Of a DNA stretch of 64,000 bases, positions 55,798-64,000 are shown in pieces (positions within the stretch are counted from its first letter, which is position 1; the number at the start of each line of letters is the position of its first letter). Source of the stretch: Shinisaurus crocodilurus (lineage: Eukaryota > Chordata > Lepidosauria > Squamata > Shinisauridae); the NCBI GenBank assembly GCA_021292165.1, contig CM037878.1, forward strand, positions 240,341,546 through 240,405,545, written 5' to 3'. Under the pieces are notes generated by a model that was not told where the DNA came from, made no database searches, and was given only the letters and a program-made list of their open reading frames with translations. The position numbers were made by a program, and so were the translations under genes.

Positions 55798-55800
<3 letters not shown>

Positions 55801-55834
<34 letters not shown>
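55801..55834. repeat. (CA)n microsatellite
   Basis: About 16 CA units followed by a short TA run. Confidence 0.9.
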
Positions 55835-55840
<6 letters not shown>

Positions 55841-57149
55841 GGTAGGTTCAGGTGACTGGAAGATTAATCCCTTTTACTGGAGCAGTAGCTAGTATTCTCA
55901 AAGAGAAACTGTCTTAGAAGATTTTTTTTGTTAAAGAAAAACAGAAATGAGACTTGAGTTGCATTCCGTGACCCTCATAGAATATTGCCACCAAGAATAT
56001 ACACCAACAGGCCTAAAACAATCTTTTTAAGTGCCTGGAATGTTACAGGATTATTTGGATTAGGTTGGCAAATGGGTAGCCATGCTGAACAATGTTCCTC
56101 AAACTTGAATCTCCAGAATTACATATAGCATCATACAAAAATTGAGCTTACAGTTTATGAATGTGGAATTGAAATACTTTATGTACATCCCTTTCCTTCA
56201 TCTGTGTACATGTTGTGTGAATCAATATGTACATACATTGTAATTCCTTTGATGTTTTCCTTTTTCTGTCGATTTAGGTTCCTATGTACCCTTGCCTGTC
56301 TTCCTGTCTTGCTTCGAGCTCCTACTGGGTTATTTTAATCTCTCTACAGCTCCTTGCTTTGTCTTTGCCAATTGCCTATGCTCATCTGCCTTCTTTCCCT
56401 GATATTGCTATCCTATCTAGATTTCTCTAGCCTCCCAACATCCTCTTGTTTTTCGTCTCTTCCACTATCACCGAACTGCTGCTTTGGACTTGATCTGCCT
56501 GGACTTTGATCTGCATGACCCCTTTGTGCATGCTGGCTTTTGGAGACCTCCTCGTCATAAAGCCACAAGCTGCCAGCCATGAAGACCTTCCTTGCCAAAG
56601 CTACCAATACTTCAGATTCCTGACCATACCAACAGAGTGTATGGAAAGAGCAGGCTAAGGTGTAATAGCAAAGAGAGAGAAGGTCTGGAGTTCTCAGTTT
56701 CACAACTAATAATCTGCTCACTTAAAAAAAATAAAATAATCCAACCCACTTCTACATGGGGCTTCCAGTGGTCTTCCATCCATGTTTCCAATCAGGTTAT
56801 CTCCTTACCTTCAGCAGTGCTGCAGTATCAAGTGCTTCCAGATCTCTCATTGGCGCCACTCTGCACTGGAAATCTTTGCTTCTTTCAGTTAATGCAACAT
56901 CAAAAATGAAGAGTTTTCCATACTAATTATTTTCTCACTCATAAGCAGGAAGTGAGTGATCCAGGACTCTTCAGTCCAAATTCTATGTTTTAATAGATTT
57001 AAACATAAAATAACACTCACACATAATGGTGGGATAATGATTTCAAAGTACGAAAGGATCAGAGGGTCATATTTTTTCAAAATTTAATTCAAACAAAATA
57101 TATCAACACATCCAAGAAAAAACAAACAAAATAATCAGCAGCAACTTGC

Positions 57150-57606
57150 TGGGCAGCACAGTCCTGTGGCTGCTAGACAGCATCTAGATGGCCATAGGAT
57201 TTTTTAGAGACCCAGCTACGAGGTTGGAAAATCACTCTAACCTCGTAGCTGGATCTCTGCGCTCGGAGTGCCCCCCCCCCCTTGCAGCCAGCACAGAAAA
57301 AACTGTGCTGGCTTCATCTCCGAGGTCGCAAGAGTGACCTTGGAGATGGGATTTAGCGGGCATTCTGGGGGGTGAGGAAGGAAGGAGACAGACACCACCA
57401 AGATATGAAGTATCCTGGCAGCGCCTCAGCCTCCTTCCCTCCTGCTTTGAAGTTCCTCAGCTAGATTGCAGAAAGCAGCTGTCTAGCTGAGTTGCACAGC
57501 GGGAGGAGCATAGAGGCGGTCTTCGCTTCCATGTTCCTCCTGCCCTCCATAGGATGCCCATAATCCTCTGAGTTTGGAGGATTATGGGCATCCCATTTTA
57601 TTGAGC
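57150..57606 (+). repeat. GC-rich interspersed repeat, copy 3
   Basis: It runs from GCACAGTCCTGTGG to GGATTATGGGCATCCC. It includes the inverted stem GAGGTTGGA/AACCTCGTAGCTGGATCTC and the TATCCTGGCAGC and GGTCTTCGCTTCC blocks shared with 11960-12425 in the opposite orientation. Confidence 0.55.
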
Positions 57607-58097
57607 CCTTAATCACCTCAGCACTTGACCCAGATACCAGGGGTACTTCCAGACAAGGCTTTTATGCTGCCACTGCCCTGCATCATTCATGGAATTTTAC
57701 AGGGAGTCCAGACATTGTTGTCTTCAATTTGCAACCTTCCCATGTTTTCCCAACTCTTCTTCCTTCTTTTCTCTTACCACAGATAATCTGTTAAGAAAGA
57801 AAGACAAAATAGCTGCATAATGCCTTCTCTTTGGTAGCGCTTGGAGCCCTCCTTCTAGAGGACACTAGGATGTTTGCAAGAGCTTACTGTTTTAATTTTG
57901 AGACTAGCATAAAGAGAAAAAATACTGGTAGTGATTCTCTGCCAGTAAGGAATAAAGGAATAATAAAATCGAATGCTCCTATATTAAGATGCCCAACAAT
58001 GAATAATAATTGCCAGAAAGAAAATTTAATTTTCCAGTAACCTCAAATTACTTTAACTATTTTCCCCTGCAGAGGCTCCATTCCATAAGACCCATAG

Positions 58098-58163
58098 AGT
58101 GCAATCCTATGCATGTTTAGACAGAAAAAGTCCTGCAACTCCCAACATTCCCCAACCAGAGAG
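58098..58163. mobile_element. Half copy of the TTAA-type MITE
   Basis: GTGCAATCCTATGCATGTTT, AGACAGAAAAAGTCCTGCAA and CTCCCAACATTCCCC match the left arm of 13606-13732; the right arm is absent. Confidence 0.6.
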
Positions 58164-58363
58164 AGAGTTATTTGAGGTTTTCTCATTTTCTACCTTGAGT
58201 TGAACAGGCTGGCGTGTCTTCAGAATGCATTAATGAATGAAATGGATGAGGCAGTTAAGGCTGACCTGATTGAATTGCTTGAAACCATGGAGAAGCACAT
58301 GCACAGAGGGTCTTCTTTGTCATCCATATAAGCCACATTGCCTCATCTGCCAGTATTCACAGC

Positions 58364-58437
58364 AGACACAGACACAGACACAGACACAGACACAGACACA
58401 GACACAGACACAGACACAGACACAGACACAGACACAA
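58364..58437. repeat. (ACACAG)n hexanucleotide microsatellite
   Basis: About twelve tandem ACACAG units. It makes a spurious (QT)n ORF. It ends about 220 bp before the exon 6 acceptor. Confidence 0.95.
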
Positions 58438-58659
58438 TATAATCCATTTGCTGCTCCCCTTTTCTGATAAGGGGCAGCCACATGTTCTTTCTCATGAAAG
58501 GGAAGGTAATGCCAAATATAAAAGAACTTCGTATATGTCTAACAGTCTTAGTATTTGTCTAAAAGTCTAGGCATGGAGGCACCTCTGTTAGGTGTCTTTG
58601 TTAACTCTGCAACATTGGTCTACTTTGCAGTTTTCAATCATAGCTTTATTCACTTTCAG

Positions 58660-59274
58660 GTACGGACACGAGGATCAATAAAACGCAGGCCACCCTCTAG
58701 AAGATTTCGAAAGTCACAGACAGAATATGGAGATGACCTAGATTTAGGGGTAACAGTTTCACCTCAGGAAAATGGTGCAGAGGATGAGGATGGCATAGTC
58801 ACAGACAAGAGTAAGGCTACAAAGTCACTGTCTCACCCTGCAGATGGCATAGATGACCATGAGAAACAAAACTGGACAGCATCTGATGAAAAATTCCCAT
58901 CAGATCCACGGTCCAGTAGAACAGAAAGCAGAGAGAGGGAAGGAGGAACAGAAGAAGTGACATTATGCAAAGGCAGTAAAGAAGAGAAGCCTCACCAGAA
59001 CCATTCAGAGGAAAAGTCATGTGAGAACACCAAGGAAGATGAAGAGAACAGCCCAGGTCTGGACACTGCAAAGGATACAAAAAGGAGGTCATGGAAGAAC
59101 ACTTTGGGGGACAGGGAGGATAGTAATGCTTCTGACCAGGAAAAGAACTATAAAGGAGAGAAGGGGGGTAAATTAAGTGAGAGTGAAGACACACAGCAGG
59201 TATCAGACACAAAAGACAATGGGACTCCAAAGCCTGCAGGAGACACAGAAGCTGATGTGAGCACTAGAGTGTGA
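58660..59274 (+). CDS. RCSD1: RCSD1 (CapZIP) terminal exon 6, CPI/RCSD core and acidic tail
   Basis: The acceptor ATTCACTTTCAG precedes 58660. 204 codons end at TGA 59272-59274. It begins VRTRGSIKRRPPSRRFRKSQ, almost unchanged from mammals: this basic block, with HLQFFNK from exon 5, forms the CPI motif that docks on CapZ. The rest is a low-complexity Glu/Lys/Ser tail (ENGAEDEDG, KEDEENSPGLD, GDREDSNASDQEKN) predicted to be disordered; its end, GTPKPAGDTEAD, resembles the mammalian C-terminus. The ORF frame extends upstream to 58555, but that part is intron. The lizard tail is shorter, so the protein is about 360 residues plus exon 1 against roughly 416 in human. Confidence 0.94.
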   Translation, partial: VRTRGSIKRRPPSRRFRKSQTEYGDDLDLGVTVSPQENGAEDEDGIVTDKSKATKSLSHPADGIDDHEKQNWTASDEKFPSDPRSSRTESREREGGTEEVTLCKGSKEEKPHQNHSEEKSCENTKEDEENSPGLDTAKDTKRRSWKNTLGDREDSNASDQEKNYKGEKGGKLSESEDTQQVSDTKDNGTPKPAGDTEADVSTRV

Positions 59275-60177
59275 TGCCAGTATAATCACTGCACACACAG
59301 TATATGGGAAATCAAGGTTAGGGTGGGGTTCCCACTACAGTGCTTGCTTATGAATGAGCTTATGAATGAATGAGCTCTGCCTTAAATGAAAATCCCAAAG
59401 ATACCAGTGTTATCCCCTTTTTTGGCAGTTCTTAGGCTTTTATTGTGGCAAATCTGATCATCTCTAATGGAAGATAGCCGGATACAGACAATGAACATTC
59501 TAGGCTTCTCAAGCTGGTGACACACCAAGAAGAATGGCATAGAAAATCCTTCCATGTTGAATTAAGGAATGTAATGGTTGCTGAGGCTTTTTCAGCATTT
59601 TTCAAATGGAAAGAACTATAATGCATATTAGTTACATTTTCTGATTAAAGTCGACATTTCCAAACCTCTTGTGGCCTGTTAGCTGTAACTATGCTGCATG
59701 TATATCAATTACATGGTCACCCACAGAACCACACAAAACAATCCCTTTTGCTTAAGTTAGTGACTATGAAATAATCCGTATACTGTATGTGGTAAAGGAA
59801 AATTTCCATTTGCTAGAATAACAGTTGTACTTCTATCCCTCAGCTTTTCTAGGTTTGCTCTTAACCACAGGGAGACACTCTGTGTGTTTTCACACATGAA
59901 TGTTACATTGACTTTGAATCTCTTATGCTATTTATCTGCATGTCTGATTGTCATTCATATGGAATAGAAAGAGAAAAAGAGGTATTTGTAATGTGAATGA
60001 GCCTTCTGGGCAGTGTAGGCTTTTCACATGTGCTTTCTTTACAGACCTCACTGATGCAAGAGCTACTTTAAACCTCACATGTGAAAATACCCTGTATCTT
60101 GCATTCAAGAAGTCCTGGTAATTGCTTGAATGCACAACCTGGTATCTTAGGAATGTAGGAGGTTGCATTACACCAGT
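59275..60177 (+). other. RCSD1: RCSD1 3' UTR and flank
   Basis: No repeat is recognised. An ATTAAA at 59644-59649 is a possible polyadenylation signal about 370 nt after the stop, but nothing else marks the transcript end, and a longer UTR is possible. Confidence 0.4.
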
Positions 60178-60345
60178 TCCGGCCATTGGTCCATCTGAAT
60201 ATCTTCTGCAATGACTGACAGCAGCTCTCAGGGTTTCAGACAGGGGTCTTTCCTAGCCCTACCTGAAGATGCTGGGAATTGAACCTAAGACTTTCCATGT
60301 GCAAAGCATGTGCTCCACCACTGAGCTATGGCTCCTCCTTGTTGC
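60178..60345 (-). mobile_element. tRNA-derived SINE, near full length
   Basis: On the minus strand: GGAGCCATAGCTCAGTGGTG (A box), GGTTCAATTCCCAGCAT (B box), GCTAGGAAAGACCCCTGTCT, GAGAGCTGCTGTCAGTCATT and CAGATGGACCAATGG. The head is tRNA-like, but the acceptor stem does not pair, so it is not a tRNA gene. It is the family of 24945-25108. Confidence 0.75.
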
Positions 60346-61255
60346 ATAGTCCTATCATTGGAAACAGAGTTTAACGGGTCTGAAATACTTGTAGGAAGAT
60401 TAATGGCTGGTGTATCGAATGGGAGAGAATACACGTCATCAGTAAATTAGTGAGCAACAACTTAAAACATTTAAACTTGTTCTCTTGTGCGTTTCTGAAG
60501 TTTACACATTTCTGCTTGGTGTGGTTGATGGATGAAAGTGTGTACCTATTTATATAGGGAATGTAGAGTGAACTAATTGGGAGGTAATACTTTGTGCTGC
60601 TGTATTGAGACCATGCCTAGTTCTACAGATATTGCCCCTGCATTACAGACATCACTGGGAAGATGCAAGGCAAGCATGGGCCATAACAGCTGGCTTTTGT
60701 CTGCACATTGTGCTGGTCAGATGTTTATGTGTATCTGTGCTGGAACAGTTCTGCATGGAAAACAGCTTTCCCTGAAGCTGACCTATGGAAAGCACAGGAG
60801 CACTTTCTAACTGGCCAGGAAACCATTGTACTTCTACCCATAGTAACTAAGTAGGGAGATGTGAGCAGTAAAGTGCCGAAACCATGACTTTTCCAACTGG
60901 GCTTCAGCAGACAGAAAGCATCCTTACTAAAAGAGCTGGATCATCTTGTCTTGTTTGGCTTTTTGTATTGCTCCGATGAAGCACCATAAACACTAAGCCT
61001 GATATTGAGTGGATTCCCCTTGAAAATAACATTGGTGATGCTACAGCCCCAATATTCTGATTGTGGGTGGTGCCAGTCTTTGAAGATAGCACACCCATAA
61101 CCTATCACCTGTGACAATTGTCCATGTGGTTCAATGCATTGGCTGGCTGTGAACATGGGATTGCTTTTCATCCTTTCCAAAAGGGTCTAGGCAGAAGCAT
61201 CACACATTATTCCTGGTTTAGAATGCTAGCACTAAAATAGAAGTCATGATGTCAG
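60346..61255. other. Downstream intergenic DNA, nothing recognised
   Basis: Only short ORFs without motifs; no repeat family was identified. Confidence 0.5.
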
Positions 61256-61420
61256 GCCTGTGGCTTACACTGGCTCAGCTTGTCTGAGTGTGGAAAGCTA
61301 AGCAGGGTCAAGCCTGGTTGTTACTTGGATGGGAGACCCCTCCTCTAGTTTGCTGCATTGAGCAGGGGGTTGGACTCGATGGCCTTGTAGGCCCCTTCCA
61401 ACTCTATGATGCTATGAATA
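61256..61420 (+). mobile_element. 5S rRNA-derived SINE with CR1-like tail
   Basis: GAGTGTGGAAAGCTAAGCAG, GGTCAAGCCTGGTTGTTACT and TGGATGGGAGACC correspond in order to the internal-promoter half of 5S rRNA. The 3' half, GCAGGGGGTTGGACTCGATG, CCCCTTCCAACTCTATGATG, is a CR1 3' end. The 5' part of the 5S body (GGCTTACACTGGCTCAGCTT) is diverged. It is not a functional rRNA gene. Confidence 0.8.
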
Positions 61421-61499
61421 TATAAATGGTATGCACATCAAAGAGGTGCCAAGCTGCATAAATGTTGCTTTGCTGATCAGGGAAAAGGTTCATCTAGAC

Positions 61500-62409
61500 C
61501 AGTGATGGCGAACCTTTTTAAGCCCGAGTGCCCAAACTGCAACACAAAACCAACTTATTTATTTCAAAGTGCCAACACTGCAATTAAACCTGAATACCGA
61601 GGTTTTTGTTTTAGAAAAACAACTCATACAGTTGTCCGAACTAATTAACAACTTTTGTCTTAAAAGAAAAACACAATAACAGAGCTTTCAATGATACAAA
61701 CAGTTTTTTGTTGAAAAAAAATCAACTCAAAAAATTATTATAGTACTACATTGTACACATAGCCTGAAGGGAATTTATACAAACTTTTTAAATAATTAGG
61801 CACATGTATTTTTGGATAAGGGATTCTCAACTTGTAATATGATTATATGCCAGACTGAAATTGTATGGGGCAAGCTTTACCCCGGGTCCTTTCCCTGCTT
61901 CTACAGGTGTCGGATTAGTAAAAGTCAACCTGTACTAGGATGAGCAAGATAAACAAAAAAACTAAACATGCTTAACACATTTTAAACACTTTATGTCTTG
62001 GACTGCAAACACTGCATTAGGTAAAAGTTTGCATTGGGCATGCTTTTGCACAATTAATGTGATTTTTGCTATTGCATGCATGCTGATAATTTGTCAAACC
62101 TTGGCTCATACTCTGTTAGAGAGCAACACATGCAGCACTCAGGTCAACTGTTAGGGCTTTACATCCAAGCCATGCTCTCTGCATCATTCTTCAAAATCTT
62201 TTAAATGTGATAACAATGTAGAAAAGAATTCTGTAACAGGAATTCTAGAATAAAATCATTCTGTTCCACACTGTGAGAAAGAACAAAATCATTAGTGTTT
62301 TGCAGAAGGGGACAGTCTTTTCGTGATGTGGTGACCAATGGCTCGAGTGCCCACAGAGAGGTCCCTGCGTGCCAGCTGTGGCACCCATGCCATAGGTTCA
62401 CCATCACTG
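61500..62409. mobile_element. 910-bp hAT (OposCharlie1/OC1-like) element, second copy
   Basis: CAGTGATGGCGAACCTTTTT to TAGGTTCACCATCACTG, flanked by ATCTAGAC at 61492-61499 and 62410-62417. It differs from 37724-38633 by only scattered substitutions and small indels (for example an extra ACAA before the TTTTTTG run). It has no transposase. Confidence 0.9.
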
Positions 62410-62667
62410 ATCTAGACTCTGGGCCAACATTCTGTTTCTAGCAATGGCCAGCTAGATGCTTTGTGAATCTCTCAAGTAAGGCATGATGGAGATAATAGTT
62501 TCATGTTGTTTGTCTCAAGAATATGGTAATCAAACTGCTTCTGAACATGTGGGTTCTACTTTTTGGTTATTATGGATAATAGTAATAGATAAATCTATTT
62601 TATATGTATAGTTAGCTAATCTGTGCTAACAGCCATCAAGGCATTCTGCAACAATGAGTTCCATATT

Positions 62668-62815
62668 CATAGAGTTGGAAGGGGCCTACAAGTCCATCAA
62701 GTCCAACCACCTGCTCAATGCAGGAAACTAGAGGAGGGGTCTCCCATCCAAGTAATAACCAGGCCTGACCCTGCTTAGCTTTCCACGCTCAGACAAGCTG
62801 AGCCAGTGTCAGCCA
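62668..62815 (-). mobile_element. 5S rRNA-derived SINE with CR1-like tail
   Basis: On the minus strand: CTGAGCGTGGAAAGCTAAGC, AGGGTCAGGCCTGGTTATTA, CTTGGATGGGAGACCCCTCC, then TGGACTTGATGGACTTGTAG and CCCCTTCCAACTCTATGAAT. Same family as 61256-61420. Confidence 0.8.
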
Positions 62816-62817
62816 CA

Positions 62818-63707
62818 GTTAATTGAGTTGTCTACAAGCAGGCTTCTTTTGTTTTTCCTGCAAGCTACTGCCTATTCATTTTATTAGATGGCCCAGACTC
62901 CTAGCATTTTCATGCAGAGAATAATTTTTCTGTATGTTCTTTTCCGTATATATTATATAAAAGATGCAACCCATGTGGATGACCCACTGTTTTGCTCACT
63001 GCTCTTCTACCATGTTATAGCAATGGATGGACTGACTGAACTGATTTGTTTTTCTTGCTACAGTACTCAAAATAGCCACACTGGTGATTACGCCCATGGC
63101 AAAGTTAGAGACCTGACACACACAGTGTTTTTGTGGTAACCATCTGTCTTAGTAAGATTTTGGGTTTGTCTGTCATGTTTCTCTGGGTGAAAGCAAGGTC
63201 AAACTTTCCTCTCCTTAGTTTGCTGTAAAAGCCAGGGCAGTGATATGGAGATTCAGACTTGCCCAGCATCTCAGTCCCACTTTTTATCGCACAAACTGAA
63301 TCCAGAGGAAAAACAGTTGTCAAAATATTTAGAGCTGGTTTCCTTGAAGTAATGTGCTGGAAGGTATGCCTACTTAGGGCCTAATGGGGGAGCCACTCCA
63401 GTGGTAGTAATAGGATAAACTCTCTTGATCATGCCTTTCAGGATTAGCTCAAAGCCTTAAGGAAATTAAACTTATTCATGGTAGCTTGTATTTGCCCATG
63501 TCACAGTGTCACCAAGGGGTAACATAGACACTTCAGGAAGACAATGGAGGCACAAGCTAACCTCAGCATGCCCTTCTGATATTGCCACTGTTGGTCCACA
63601 TTTAATTAATGTTAGGTCTCTCTGCTTATTTCATAAGTAGCCTTTACTGTAGTCCACTGCAAATACTCTTGACAGCAGTACAGCTTTGCTTCCAAATAGT
63701 CTAAGGC
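62818..63707. other. Downstream intergenic DNA, nothing recognised
   Basis: There are no convincing ORFs, and no repeat family was identified apart from the flanking elements. Confidence 0.45.
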
Positions 63708-64000
63708 AGGGGTCGGCAACCCGCGGCTCCGGAGCCGCATGCGGCTCTTTCAAGCCTTTGCCGCGGCTCCGCTCCAGCAGCAGGGACACGAGCAGGCAGG
63801 CAGCGGAAGAGAGGAGAGCAGGACAAGGCTGCCTGCTCCGCAAAAAACTTTGCCGCCGCCTCACATATGGCCTGATTCTGTTGGCGGGGGCAGCCCGATT
63901 TCGCTCTTCTGAGCGGCGCGGAGAACACTCCGCGCCGCTCTAGCTGCCGCCGCCGCCGCCACTGGAGTCAATGCCGGAGCCGCCGCCGCCGCCACGTCAC
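63708..64000 (+). mobile_element. GC-rich hAT-type element, truncated by the window edge
   Basis: It begins CAGGGGTCGGCAACCCGCGG then CTCCGGAGCCGCATGCGGCT, a common hAT-type terminus. CCG trinucleotide runs follow near 63940-63990. The right end is outside the window. ORFs on both strands here are GC artefacts. Confidence 0.6.

Larger units (their letters stand above)
53099..58659 (+). other. RCSD1: Intron 5 of RCSD1
   Basis: It contains the L2/CR1 nest, microsatellites, a GC-rich repeat and a half MITE, listed separately. I see nothing identifiable in about 55440-55800, 55833-57150, 57607-58097 and 58164-58363. Confidence 0.85.

Noticed and set aside
58270..58467. (QT)n ORF just upstream of exon 6
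   Set aside because: It is a hexanucleotide microsatellite in the intron.
58555..58659. Upstream extension of the exon 6 reading frame
   Set aside because: It precedes a clear TTTCAG acceptor, and the conserved protein starts exactly at 58660.
61256..61335. 5S rRNA gene
   Set aside because: Only the 3' half is recognisable, it has diverged, and it is joined to a CR1 tail, so it is a SINE.

Overview
The window is nuclear DNA from a vertebrate, almost certainly a squamate reptile (a lizard rather than a bird or mammal). The evidence is tRNA-derived SINEs of the Sauria-SINE type with an AATAAA-rich 3' tail, CR1 and L2 LINE remnants, abundant hAT and TTAA-flanked MITEs, and a DIRS retrotransposon. 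No prokaryotic features, CRISPR array, operon or true tRNA/rRNA gene is present. The species cannot be fixed from the sequence.

The only host gene I recognise is RCSD1 (CapZIP, a CapZ-binding actin regulator), on the + strand and spread over most of the window. Five coding exons are clear: 32137-32247, 39814-39903, 51347-51418, 52904-53098 and 58660-59274. Every intron is phase 0. Together they encode 360 residues, including the capping-protein-interacting segment, which is split by the last intron. The initiator methionine must lie upstream. A candidate first exon with promoter-like sequence ends at 2572; if correct, intron 1 is about 29.6 kb.

The rest is a thick layer of transposable elements. 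Region by region: 1-2280 is upstream DNA with a LINE 3' fragment. 2281-2572 is the candidate promoter and exon 1. 2573-32136 is intron 1 with MITEs, SINEs, a Ty3/gypsy remnant (about 15.6-17.0 kb), two larger hAT elements and a possible LTR. 32248-39813 is intron 2 with a LINE bounded by a target-site duplication and an L2 LINE interrupted by a 910-bp hAT element. 39904-51346 is intron 3 with a 6.1-kb DIRS element (40757-46830) inserted in a MITE and a 1380-bp hAT element. 51419-58659 covers introns 4 and 5, with an L2 interrupted by a CR1. 59275-64000 is the 3' UTR and downstream DNA, with 5S-rRNA-derived SINEs, a second 910-bp hAT copy and a GC-rich hAT end running off the window.

The most notable items are: the DIRS element, whose internal complementary region is the exact joined complement of its two outer ends and which keeps its tyrosine recombinase residues but has lost its reverse-transcriptase active site; seven hAT elements with perfect or near-perfect 8-bp duplications; SINEs that fuse a 5S rRNA body to a CR1 tail; and two unrelated MITE families that share a palindromic core matching the ZNF143/THAP11 (M4/SBS) motif.
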